From: Chlorops oryzae
Lineage: Eukaryota; Arthropoda; Insecta; Diptera; Chloropidae
Reading direction: 5' to 3'
DNA: 64,000 bases
NCBI GenBank assembly: GCA_020466095.1
Contig: CM035809.1
Location: forward strand, 25,263,455-25,327,454
The notes beneath the pieces were generated by a model that did no database searches, was not told the origin of the DNA, and saw only the letters and a program-made list of their open reading frames with translations. A program made the translations under genes and the position numbers. Of the stretch, positions 48,980-60,237 are shown in pieces; the stretch's first letter is position 1; the number at the start of each line of letters is the position of its first letter.

Positions 48980-50274
48980 CTAGTTGAGAATTCGTTCAAA
49001 TATTCAGACCAATAGACAAAAAAAAACATCCCAAAAGACAAATTTTCGTGTGAAAAAAAAAACCAAATTTTAAAGTGAATCACGAACTTCTAACGATTGC
49101 AATCGGCACTTGAGAATTCACATAAATTTAAGATGACAGCTGTGACAACCTTTCAACACTTTTTCGATACAAATTTAATAACTAAAAAAAATGTAATTTT
49201 TTTGCGCTCAAAAGCTAATAAATTTTGTATTAATTAATTCGATGCAGATTCTAAAAAAAAAAAAGTAAAAATTCCCTGCGATCGCGACAAAATATTCGCA
49301 AAAATTATGCAAAATTAATTTGCCTGTCTTCGTCGAGGCCATCGTCGCCTTTGAGAATCTCATTTTTTTTTCTCATTTTAATTTTGATTTCTTTAAATAT
49401 TTTTCCTTTGTCGGATTTTGGAAGAAGCAGCTACCAGTTGCATGAGGAATTGCCCACATTATTTATGTGCCATATTGTCTCATCCAACTAAAGTTGAGGT
49501 GGCGAATTGTGGCGCCGCGCATACGGAATGCTTAAAATTTCATGATTTCATTTTATGTTCCCGAATTCGAAAAACCAAAAAAAAAAAAAAATTAAAATAA
49601 AAAATGGAAGTGAAAATAATTTCAAATTTCTGAGTTGCAACTTTTATTTTGACTTCATTTTTTTATTCATTTTTTTTTTAATTTTTATTTAAATGAAACA
49701 CTGCGATTTTATGTGTTGAGGCTTTTATGATCTCAGGCGACGTGGCTGGAAGCAGATGTGCAGCTTCTGGGAAATGTCATTTTGGCGATGATTTTATTTG
49801 CAACAAATTCATTAAGTTTGAAGGCATTTATTACTTTTTAAGTGACGGTGAAATATTGATGAAAATATTCCACATTTTTTTTCATTTTGGGGGGAAAATG
49901 AGCGTTATTTTAAGAGATGACGCGTGGGGTTCTGAACATGATAAGAGATGGAAGTGTGTTAATCAATGATTTTTATAGAAATGCATTTTTTGAATTTCCG
50001 TGGAATAAATTGAAACGGCTTCGAAAAGAAGACTTGAAAGGAATTTTCACTCCGAGGAGACTTAAGGTCATAATATTAGATTGCAAGCGAACGACCTTTG
50101 TCAAAGAGGACTACTTTGCCACTCCTTTTGATAATCGTACACAGTTTGAAGACTGGCGATAGGTCGAAAGTGCGAAAAGCCCCTTAATATGAGACCTGAA
50201 AGTTTATAGAAAGACAATCGATAGAAAGAGTAAAAGATAATTTAATTTTTTTAAGAACATTCGGGTGTTCCCAC
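48980..50274. other. Non-coding, no gene seen
   Basis: AT-rich spacer within the inverted duplication. Frames at 49418-49600 and 49727-50162 have no recognisable domains. Confidence 0.35.
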
Positions 50275-50720
50275 ACAATAATGGTGAAAAAAATAAAAAA
50301 TTGGGGGAACAAATATTTAAAAAATTCTATGAAATTCAAAGCAGTAATTCAATTTGTTTGAAAATTGAAAGTAACCGCTCGAGATGATGGAATAATCTAT
50401 GACTTTTCGGTAGAGTAATCTATGGCTGACACTTAAAGGTGACTGTAGGATAAAATATACGTGGGATGATCAAAATGAGACAGCTGAGATTTTATTGAAG
50501 CAGGTTAATAGCAAGGATAACTTTTTTAGTTCTAGAAGGAGTTCAGATCTCTATTGGATAATTTTTAGGTACGAGCGATTATCGAGAAGGCCGGTGAGTT
50601 GTTATTTCAGGAAGTTGATCCGAAGTTAAATAATACTCCTTTTGTTTTATGAAAGTTTTGAGGATACTTTATACAACGAGGAAGATCAGAAAATTTATCA
50701 TTTCAATGATTCGCTGCGAA
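50275..50720 (-). repeat. Right arm of the inverted duplication
   Basis: Reverse-complement partner of 46930-47345 (words listed there). The arms are separated by about 2.9 kb that includes the 125-bp minisatellite. Confidence 0.85.
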
Positions 50721-52204
50721 GGAAATTGATATCCTTCACTTCTAGAAGAATTTCTACTGAAATTTTGAGGTAATTTTAAGATAAACATATTCTAAATCGT
50801 CAGACATTTCAGAAATTACTGAGTTTGAGAAGAATAATAAATCTCTGGAAGGAGTTCCATTATAAATATACGTACTTCGAATTAATTAAACGAGGGATGA
50901 CATAAGAAGACAGAAATTATTGAGCTAGGTAATAACATTATGAAGACAAAGGACTAAGTTATGAAACTATATCGTCGGTAGAAAGATTTCCCTGGAATCT
51001 TTCGACTCACGGTGGAATTGATTAGACCCCTCTATATAATACAGATGTAATTAGAATATTATTGAAAGAGGAAGTTTAATACGTGAACGTTTGCGTACAC
51101 TCCTCTTAAAGCGAATGCCCCTCTTAAACGGATACTCTTTTGGGCATGCTTTAGTATTTCTGTTTCTCAAATAATTTCCTCTTAAGAGGGCATATTTTTC
51201 GATCTCGTTGGTGTCCGCTTTAGACAGAGTACACCATACTTTAATCAGCTTCAAGAAGCCCTCATCTTCTCTTTAAAATTTCAAAAAATACCACACCTCT
51301 TCAAAGTCCTTAACCTTCCTATTCTCATTGACTCTTCGTCACCGCGAAGATCTCCAATTGAAAAATTTTCCCACAAAATGCAATTTCCATAAAAAGGAAG
51401 TAAAAAAAAAGCAAAAAAAAATTGCGTGGTTCCGACTTAAAGTGTGATGATAAATCATCTTAGGCTGATCTGCGGGAAAACCGTTAAAACTTTGTTCAAC
51501 ACATTTCCCTGGACTATGCTAGTCGGTTACAATATTTCATTGACACCTTAAACCACAATTTTTATGACCACAAGGCATGAAGAACGCACCAAGAACTTTA
51601 TTACCGAACAAATTGCGTTCAATAAATTTCCGATCACTTGCGATCCGATTCTCATCAATCGAACGAAAAAATGAATAAATTAATAAAAGACGAAAGAAGA
51701 ACAAAAAAAAACAAAATACTTAAAACATAGAAAAAGTGAAGCCTCCAAGCGATGAAAATTATTGGAAAAAAACAAAAACAAAAAAATTTATAGTGAAGAT
51801 GAAATTTTCCTCGAAGCGGACATAATTTATCGTTGCAACGCCTTAAATATCATTGAAAGCATAAATTTCGCAATCAACTCTCTTCGCGCTGTCTAACGTT
51901 CTTACCTACTGCACTGCATTTTGCAATGTCTTCGCGCATACGATGCGACGATTAACGCGCGCATGCGCAACGCCCACCATCGGGAAACATTACAGCAGCG
52001 AGAGACTTTCAACGCTTTCGATGGCTATGAATATCAATTTGAAAGCATTTTAATCAATACTCGTGCATTCAGACAGGGGCGGGGAGGGGTTTTCCAAAGT
52101 TTACCCTTTTAAAGTCTCAATGAATTTTCCAAAGGATTTAGAGAAAAATGAAGATCCCGAATAAATTCTCCTAGAAATATTTTGACCGTGAAATCAGAAA
52201 GATC
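50721..52204. other. Non-coding, no gene seen
   Basis: AT-rich to about 51830, then a GC-richer, repeat-free patch (51880-52020) with several GCGCAT words. No ORF I would defend. Confidence 0.35.
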
Positions 52205-52460
52205 AATGTAGAATATTTTTTTAAAAATGGCACATCGTATTCAAAAGTGTCACAACTCAAAATTTTTTTTTTTCCATTAAAACGGTTTCCCTTTCGTAAT
52301 AAATTCAATTGAAACATAAAAATGTGGAAGTTAAAATTTTTTGAGTTGTGTCACTTTTGAAGACGAAGGTGCACTATTTAATAGAAAAATTGTCGGATCG
52401 TCTTAAAATCTACTTATACTTCAATTGATTTCCATATATTTGATGAAAGACGGCCCTGAA
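52205..52460 (-). repeat. Third, inverted copy of the 6455-7187 repeat
   Basis: In reverse complement it carries AGGGCCGTCTTTCATCAAA, TTTTAAGACGATCCGACAAT, TCTTCAAAAGTGACACAACT and GAGTTGTGACACTTTTGAAT in the same order as the copies at 6455-7187. The inverted AAAAGTGACACAA pair inside it suggests a fold-back or MITE nature. Confidence 0.8.
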
Positions 52461-52804
52461 GTTAGTGGCGCTTACACGGGGGTTCTTGGGGGGTTTAAGC
52501 CCCCTATGACATGCGATAGGAACGAAAAAAAAGAAAATAGTCATATAGATATAAAATTTCACAATGCCTAAAACCCCTCCAGAAATGATTTTCTACATAC
52601 GATCCTGAATTTTCGAATTTTATATTCCATGCACATTGCATAATTCAATTTTCGCCATGCCTAAGTGAGCGCATCTTTGGATCTTCCGATCTTCTAAGCG
52701 TCCATAATTGCATGTTGCGCCATGGATTTATTCTCTACGATGGGCGCGACGGCGCTTTCTCCAAACGGTTTTCTTCGTGTGTAGGCTAATGCGGCGCCTT
52801 ATAA

Positions 52805-53108
52805 CCCAGCGGGAAAAGGTAGACATTGGTAAACGAGCGAGGTAATCGATACAACATATGTCTACCACTTACCCGCGTCGATGAAAATTAACACGGCGAT
52901 GTCATTGAAAATTCGTTCGTTACCTCTTTCGCTTACTTCTTTGTTGACGAATTCTATGACGAACCTTTCATCAAAAAGTCTACGACGACTATGTGAGCAA
53001 TAATTTTTCCGCTTCCCTTACCTTTTTCTTCGAAGCATTCTCCTATGACCCTTTCATCGAAGAATTCCTCGACGAATAAGGTAATCGAAGAACAAACTTC
53101 CCGCTGGG
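52805..53108. mobile_element. MITE with CCCAGCGGGAA terminal inverted repeats
   Basis: Perfect 11-bp TIRs: CCCAGCGGGAA at 52805-52815 and TTCCCGCTGGG at 53098-53108. The interior (52920-53090) contains two related blocks of about 90 bases, built from words like ACCyTTTCATCrAAnAA and GACGAAT. No ORF. Shares CCCAGC ends with 12385-12726. Confidence 0.8.
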
Positions 53109-53118
53109 AAGTGTCAGA

Positions 53119-53119
53119 T

Positions 53120-53144
<25 letters not shown>
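53119..53144 (+). repeat. (AG)n microsatellite
   Basis: A short GA run starting 10 bases beyond the right end of the neighbouring MITE. Confidence 0.95.
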
Positions 53145-53149
<5 letters not shown>

Positions 53150-53150
<1 letters not shown>

Positions 53151-54813
53151 CTTGTACTGCATGCTGAGGACCTTATCTGGTCTTGAGGAAAAGCATTTAC
53201 GCATTATCAAAGCACTGTGTCGGATGACCGCCGAAGAATGACGCAAGACTGGAAGCACACACAACTCAAAGTCGAGTCCGTTGAAATTTTTTGAAGATTT
53301 TCAACGTTCGATATCGAGACTTGACATTATTGATGGGCGCTTGACTTCAGTTTGGAGTTATGAGATTTGTTCGACGGTGCATGGGAGCTCTATAAATGAC
53401 TTTTTAATTAGAAGAAATTGCCAATCGTAAAAAGTGATCGGTTCATTTGTCATTCATTTTTTGATTTTGATGGAGAAATTTCTATGAGACTTAGTGAAAG
53501 AAACAAGGGAGACTTTATTTCGATGTCCTTTCTGGGTTGATTACCTTTTATTCATGACATTGAAAACTGTGGTGAACTTTTCTCCCATTTTTCCTATTAT
53601 TTTTCTTTTTAATGTTTTCAAGAAGATCCTCAGCGAGCTGGAGATAAAAAGGGAACTGAGCCGCCCTTTAAGAAGGTTTGCATTGTTTTTAGAAAGGACC
53701 ACTGCTGACGGTTTTTAGAAGATTTACCCCCTGAATGAATCAAAATATGGGCGAATTCGTCTTAAATATCATTGTAAGACCTTCTTTAAAAAAATTTCTT
53801 ACCCCTAAAAATTAACCCTGTAGACTTTTCCTCCCTTAAGTCTCTTCTTAAGACCAGGGGACTATGGGGTCTATGGTCTAGAATGCGTCTCTTACAGCCT
53901 CTCCAGATTAATGTCAACCTCAGCCTTCTCGTGGCAGACCCAGTTATCACTAATGAGGAAATGGCGACCGAGTCAGTGGCGGTATAAGCACTCGTCAACA
54001 ACGCACCAAGAAGGAAATGTTTTGGTGCCAGCCCATACACTAAGGCCTGTTGGAAGCCACTAGGAAGACCAGTATTTCCCTTAATTTACGGGAGATTTTC
54101 CTAACAAACGGACTAAAAAATGAGGCTATAATCTAATATATTTTCCAATCCTTCAGACAGACCGGCAAGGTGGAGTTTAAGTATGGAAGTATTTTATGCC
54201 AGGCTGGTATCAGTACTCAAAAAAAGGTTGAAAAAAGTTCGTGACCCAATCTCGGTCCCTTCAAAAAGTTTAGATCAGTGCCAATCCACCTCTCATCGGA
54301 GCCTTCTTTTTTCCTCTCCTTTTCTAGGGTCTTTGTAACATTGGCGAAATAAATTCAGATTTTTTAGGGTTCCTTTTGGATTCATCGCCATTTTTATAGA
54401 GAGTTTGAACCCCGATAAAGAACCCTAGTCTATGCCCCTGTTTTGAATGGTGGAATCTCTCACTTTCTCACGTGTTCCCCTATGTTATGAACAAAACATA
54501 TTAGTCTTCCCTTAAAAGTGAATTTGATTCCAAAACTCGTAAATCAAGAAAGCTTAGAAATTAATGAACGAAGTTTTGTATAAAAATTGTACATTTTTCC
54601 GCCTTTTCCATCATTTCACGTTTAAAGGGAGACCCCTTGTATATAGGATGTTATAGTTCACCAAGCTTAAAACTCGAGGAAATGAATGCTGAGAAATCAT
54701 TTGGTAAATATTGTCTCGATACTAGAAAATTCTGGACCCAATTTATGTCCGCTACAGTCACACTTTTCAGAGCTCTTCTGTTCGGTTTAATATACCAGCG
54801 GAAAATTATATCC
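53150..54813. other. Non-coding, no gene seen
   Basis: Moderate GC content, with short frames (53494-53718 plus, 53786-54040 minus) that lack recognisable motifs. Confidence 0.35.
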
Positions 54814-55268
54814 TGCATGACAATGTCATCAGTGATGTCATCGATGACATATAGGTGACATTGTCATGTGTGACACTCTTGGAGGACATGTCATCGTGGA
54901 GGGATGCTGTTCATGTGCTTGACTCTCATTGGCTACTGAAATTTAAATAAGGTTTTAGCGTCAGTTGAACGTTAGCAGTGCTTCACTCAGAATCCGAAGA
55001 TCACGGGTTCGATCCCCGGCTGAGGCGAACAAAAATTGTTAAAAGTAGATTTTTAAAAAGTTTCGAAATATTCAAAAGAGAGGGCAAAGAAGAGACTTTC
55101 AAACTGGTTTTCTATAAATTGACATTTAGAGAGAGATAAGAGGCAATGTTGCTGCTCTCAAATGATTTTTTGCGCCATCGCACCCCCTAGCATGACATTG
55201 TCACCGGTGAATTCACTGTCGAACTCCTGTACAAATTTCATACAAAGTGTCATATGAATTGTCATGCA
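54814..55268 (+). mobile_element. 455-bp TIR element with tRNA-like core, copy A
   Basis: Perfect 11-bp TIRs: TGCATGACAAT at 54814-54824 and ATTGTCATGCA at 55258-55268. They are flanked by TATCC and TATCG, a possible short target duplication. The ends are dense in TGACAT/ATGTCA palindromes. The core has a perfect B box, GGTTCGATCCC (55006-55016), in the context CACGGGTTCGATCCCCGGC. The A-box half of the tRNA-like unit is deleted relative to copy B. No ORF. Confidence 0.85.
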
Positions 55269-57515
55269 TATCGGATCCAGATGATTACAGCGGGACATTT
55301 GCCACTGGGATACAACAATCTTCTGATTCGAATGTGTTGGAGGTGCTGCAGGTGGGTAAGATGTCGAAATTCCAGGACATGTGAATACCCATAGTATTTA
55401 GGGATTAAACGATGAAAATTTTCTAAAAAATATCTACAGACATTCTGGATGATACCATATTCAAATATTTTCTGTTTAAAACCCTCTCTCTCTCTCCCTA
55501 AAGTCTCTCTCTCTCTCACACACAAAATAACTATAAATTCTTATGCTTTAGTTATGCTTAATTCAGGAGTGCATGCGCACAAGCATAATGATATCAACAT
55601 CTCCTACTCTTCTACTAAACCAACTCCTTAACCCATCCCTTTCCTTTTCTTTTTCACTTGAATGCCTTCAAAACTCAACCCATGGAGCGCTCAATTGGGC
55701 TTCCCAATGATTAATTACACTCAGCAGGACATAGCCCTCTAATGACTTAATTAGTGCCTTGAATGCTTAAAGAACTGAAGCAATGTACCCTTTGGCATGC
55801 ACCGCTTTAAGTTGAGTTAAGAAAACACAAAAAAAAAGTAATTAATTAACCCGAAAGGGAAGAAACCCTTCGTCATTTTGGTTGAATAATAAATAATTAA
55901 TACATAAATATATATATATATGTGTATAAAATAGTGGAAAATTCGAAGGTGCATTGAGACCAATTTAAAATAGATGATACTCTCTACCCACAGCTGTGTG
56001 TCCTCTGAACTCAGAGAGAGAATGCCGCTGATCAGGGGCGTGCACAGGAGAATTTTTATTATTCGGGACTATATTGAACTCCCTAAAACAAGTCCCTGGA
56101 CCCGCCTCTGCCGCTGATTATGAAAATTTCGATTTTTCAATGTACTGTCATTTTTTGTGTGGAATTTCGAGGTCTGACAACGAAAACATACGCCTTTTCG
56201 GGGTCGCACTCTCTCTCTCCTCTCTCTCTCTCTCACTCCCTCTCTCTCTGTCACATCTAGACTCTTCGAAGACTTCTTCTTACTTTGTTCCCTTTTGTTA
56301 TTCAAAAATACGATTCGGCCTAAGCGAAGAGCATAAAGATCGATCCTGCTTTACACCTTGCTTGTTTACAAGGAAATTGAGTAATTTATCTCCTTCGGGG
56401 CTGCCCGAGTGCACACGAACATTTGCATTGCCTGGCGCCGCGGCCTATGCAGCTTGATCTCTACGAACTTGCCCACAAAGTGTTAAAACAGTTCAATCAT
56501 CTTGTCGTCTTGGCTTGTAAGTGCTTAAAGACTTACAAAAATATTTTCTAGTTTAACAAAAAAATGTTGCCAACATTATTAATTGAATGAATGGAGGCGA
56601 ATGGAGATGCGAATGGAATCAAATGGGATCGAATGGCATCGAATGTCGGTCGAGTTGTCCCATTGGCTGTTGGGCTTATTGGGGGACAAAAGCGTGGCGT
56701 GGAAAAGCAAGACGGACGAATGAATTTGCATTGTACATTGTACATGTCCAAGATATTGAATTACATGATCTGCCTTGTCATGTCACTTAACTTGACCAGC
56801 TAACTTGACATTAGAGCGTGTGCTGCTGCTGCTGCTGCTCATCCGATTGCTATGAATGCTAATTTCACGCTTCGAGAAGTTGCAATAAAAATAAAAAAAA
56901 TGTTTAAAAAGTTGCCAGCCAATTGGCTTAAGTTGACAGTCGTTGGTATTTTGAATTACAAATTTTGAAATTCGAACTTAAAAAAAAAAAAGAAAAAAAT
57001 TAAATAAAAACTTTTCAATCGTTTTTTCAGGAAGCTGGCAAGTCTACTGCTGCTGCTGCTGCCTTATTCCCACTTAGTCATGCAGGCGTCTTTAAATGGA
57101 TTAAATTTATTATGGAAAAATGAAAATATTTGAGTGATTGGATAATGCTGAGAGTTGTGAATTGTGATTTAAGATCGTGCATTGCGTATCGTGTGACAAT
57201 AAGATTTTGCAATTTAAAGAAGAAGAAAAGAAAACTAATGAAATAAAGCCTTTTTTTTGCAACAAAAAACAAACTAGTTTCAGGAATTTATGCTAATTTT
57301 AACATTATTATAAAATATTAAATAAAAGTTAAAATGAGAGCAATTTTTCAAGGACTTTCAAGTCACGCGTTAAGGAGTTGCTTTTATGAAGAAAATAACA
57401 CATTTATAAATGGCGTTGATCGATCAATGTCGGTTTTATCATTTACCAGTGCCATTGTAATATTCTAATGTGATGTCATCACGATTGATATCCATTTTGG
57501 AGATATAACCTATCT
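55269..57515. other. Non-coding, with short CT and CTG repeats
   Basis: CT-rich tracts at 55484-55517 and 56208-56250; a TG/TA run near 55905-55925; CTG runs at 56822-56838 and 57045-57061. Several overlapping frames (56074-56457 plus, 56548-56803 both strands) are not recognisable as proteins. Confidence 0.4.
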
Positions 57516-57518
57516 ATG

Positions 57519-58374
57519 TGGGCATTTCCCCAAAAGGTTACGTTCGCAATATCTGATTGTCTTTGATTCTGCTATATAATTTACGGACAAGATGTTTAGG
57601 CATTCTGCGAAATTTTTCTCTTTATTATGTTGCAGGACGCGACATATGGTTACGGACTGCAATAATGCTACGGACGCGACATAATGGTACGGACGCGACA
57701 TTTTTTCTCTATATTATGGTTACGGACGCGACATAGTGGTTACGGACGCGACATTTTTTCTCTTTATTATGGTTACGGACGCGACATAGTGGTTACGGAC
57801 GCGACATAATGACTACGGACGCGACATAATAGCTACGGACGCGACATTTTTTTCTTATATTATGGTTACGGACGCGACATAGTGATTACGGACGCGACAT
57901 TTTTTCTCTTTATTATGGTTACGGACGCGACATAGTGGTTACGGACGCGACATAATGACTACGGACGCGACATAATAGCTACGGCCGCGACATTTTCTCT
58001 GGTTTTCATTATCTGAAATACAAACAGCTAAAAAAAATCTACTAGTTGCTAGTTAGATTAAAAATATTAAGTCTGGCAGCGCTACGTAATAGCTGTAAGT
58101 GAGTTTGTATATCATTTCTCATACAAACTTCAAATGGTTATAACTTCTAAACTACATGCGACCCCCAAATTCTGATTGCAGATTTGGAATCAGGAGACCA
58201 TTCTTCGTCTATGTACCAAATCCCAGAAATGACCGTAAAGTAAACTTAAGCCGAAATTTCGATAATTATACAAATCCGCATGATCGGCACAGACAAAAGC
58301 ACTGTTTATGGCCTTCTTCGATTCGGAACTTAAAATTGCTCAGGTAAGTGTCGCGTCCGTGTGGAAATGTCCAT
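57519..58374. mobile_element. Candidate TIR element with phased TACGGACGCGACAT array
   Basis: Inverted ends TGGGCATTTCCCCA (57519-57532) and GTGGAAATGTCCA (58361-58373) match at 12 of 14. Between 57635 and 57993 lie about 14 direct copies of TACGGACGCGACAT. A single inverted copy, GTGTCGCGTCCGTGT (58348-58362), abuts the right end. The ~350 bp between array and right end hold no recognisable protein (63-codon frame at 58156-58347). I read this as a non-autonomous DNA element with subterminal binding-site arrays. The target duplication is not clear. Confidence 0.65.
57635..57993 (+). repeat. Phased array of a 14-bp motif (20- and 33-bp steps)
   Basis: Motif TACGGACGCGACAT starts at 57721, 57741, 57774, 57794, 57814, 57834, 57867, 57887, 57920, 57940, 57960 and 57980, with further copies at 57669, 57688 and (partial) 57633. 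Steps are 20 bases except for 33-base steps where ATTTTTTCTCTTTATTATGG is inserted. The four-motif block at 57774 recurs 146 bases later. The last copy has GGCC in place of GGAC. Confidence 0.95.
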
Positions 58375-59027
58375 ATATAAATTGTTAGTACTTCGTAGAA
58401 TTACCACATAAGAAGGAGGCAAACTATCATTCCGTGCATAGAGGGTAGTTTTGAGGGTTCAAATCCCCTCTAGAATGCGAGAAATCAAAGAGGCACACGA
58501 GAAATCAGTGACGATATAAAAATAGGATCTGTTCACCGTAGGAAGGCTATCGGAATCAATTATTTGGGTCATTTATGCACAAAAATATCAGAGATGTGAC
58601 TATTTCTGAGACTTTTTGAATCCATTTTTGACCGACAAGAAACAAGAAATTTCCATTTTGTTGCGTTGAAAGACACTACACATCAGGGCCGTTGGAATTT
58701 CGAAAATGTCACTGAGACCCTACAGAAGAAGATAGGAAAAAGGAGACTCTTTCTAGATAGGAAATGGGTGCTTTGCCAGATTGGTTCACGAACTTTTTTC
58801 AAACTTTTTTGAATACTGAAAAGATCCCAGAACAAGAGACCTTCATACTTCAAGGTTCTATAGAAGAAAGCAAATATAAAAAATAACCTAATTGAGGAGG
58901 AAAAGAGATGGTTTAATATCTCAATTTTTTTGATGCAATTTATTAGAGTACTTTAGAATTGGGTGCTAACCTCTATAGGGTATCACAAAGGAGTGTATCT
59001 ATATAAGAAATCCGCCTTGCACTAGCT
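58375..59027. other. Non-coding, one tRNA T-arm-like hairpin
   Basis: GAGGGTTCAAATCCCCTC (58455-58472) folds like a tRNA T arm with a good B box, but no A box or anticodon arm is visible around it. Otherwise nothing recognisable. Confidence 0.35.
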
Positions 59028-59495
59028 TAACCTAACCTAACCCAACCTCAACCTAACCTAACCTAACCTAACCTAACCTAACCTAACCTAACCTAACCTA
59101 ACCTAACCTAACCTAACCTAACCTAACCTAACCTAACCTAACCTAACCTAACCTAACCTAACCTAACCTAACCTAACCTAACCTAACCTAACCTAACCTA
59201 ACCTAACCTAACCTAACCTAACCTAACCTAACTAACTTACCTAACCTAACCTAACCTAACCTAACCTAACCTAACCTAACCTAACCTAACCTAACCTAAC
59301 CTAACCTAACCTAACCTAACCTAACCTAACTCTAACCTAACCTAACTCTAACCTAACCTAACCTAACCTAACCTAACCTAACCTAACCTAACCTAACCTA
59401 ACCTAACCTAACCTAACCTAACCTAACCTAACCTAACCTAACCTAACCTAACCTAACCTAACCTAACCTAACCTAACCTAACCTAACCTATCCTA
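59028..59495 (+). repeat. Interstitial telomere-type array (CCTAA)n = (TTAGG)n
   Basis: About 93 units of CCTAA on the plus strand, i.e. the canonical arthropod telomere unit TTAGG on the minus strand. Only a handful of variants occur: CCCAACCTCAACC near 59041, CTAACTAACTTACC near 59229, and two CTCTAACC near 59331 and 59346. Unique-looking sequence flanks both sides, so it is interstitial here. Confidence 0.97.
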
Positions 59496-60066
59496 GAGAA
59501 CTTCACGCGAAAGTAGAAAAAATACGTTCCTATCAATCAAAAGTCTTTCAGTTTTTTCCACTTGAGTATGCAAAAAACACAGGCCCACAATGTCGCTCCC
59601 TTTTTCCTCTAGCGCCAGATCCAGAGGAACTGGTTTAAATCCCATGCTACACCTTAATAACTAACCTTTCCTTCCAAAGCAGGGATGATTGATTGATTGG
59701 TATGGTTTCTCATAGGTCTAAGCTTTGTAAAAGTTTAAATGGCTTGGGAATTTTGTTCAACCCGTTTTTTGGTTTTATGGCCTATTAGAAACCCGAAACT
59801 ATCCCAGTATAAAAGACCTTTGAGTTTAAAATCCTCCTTACAGATCTTAAAAGGCAATTCTAGAAAGTAAATTAAAAAAAAAAAAACTTTAAACTGCTTT
59901 GAAAGAAATTCTTCTGATGATGGGCTTCTTCATAAATCCTAAATCCAGAGAAAATGATCATCTCATTGTCTATAAGGCCGGGTCTCTCCAAGTAATTACA
60001 AAAAGAACACGTGAATTAAGCTTGTAACCCAACAATTGAACGTCCCCAAGTTGTTCCCAATGAGGA
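59496..60066. other. Non-coding, no gene seen
   Basis: AT-rich spacer with a short A run near 59876. Confidence 0.4.
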
Positions 60067-60237
60067 TATAAGAGCAGGGGCGGACTGGGCCCATGGGCAA
60101 CCGGGCAAAAGCCCGGTGGGCCCCCAGTTCGCTGTGCGTTTTAGCTGTTACGATTTTTTTCTTTTTCTTAGGTAACGAAGCCCATTTTTCAAATGCCCGG
60201 CAGGCCCTTTGATCCCCAGTCCACCCCTGTGTAAGAG
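60067..60237. mobile_element. hAT-type MITE, 155 bp, CAGGGGYGGACTGG ends
   Basis: Ends CAGGGGCGGACTGG (60075-60088) and CCAGTCCACCCCTG (60216-60229) match inversely at 13 of 14. The flanks TATAAGAG (60067-60074) and TGTAAGAG (60230-60237) are an 8-bp target duplication with one mismatch. Both features fit hAT. The interior has a GGGCAAAAGCCC hairpin and T-rich centre. Confidence 0.88.

Noticed and set aside
49418..50162. Series of 60-81 codon plus-strand frames
   Set aside because: No motif, no splice logic and no similarity to known families; consistent with chance.
56074..56457. 127-codon plus-strand frame with Ser/Leu-rich middle
   Set aside because: The middle is a CT microsatellite, and neither end resembles a known protein.
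57635..57993. CRISPR-like array (short repeats at regular spacing)
   Set aside because: The intervals are nearly identical 6-bp or 19-bp fillers rather than unique spacers, and the context is an animal genome with TIRs around the array.
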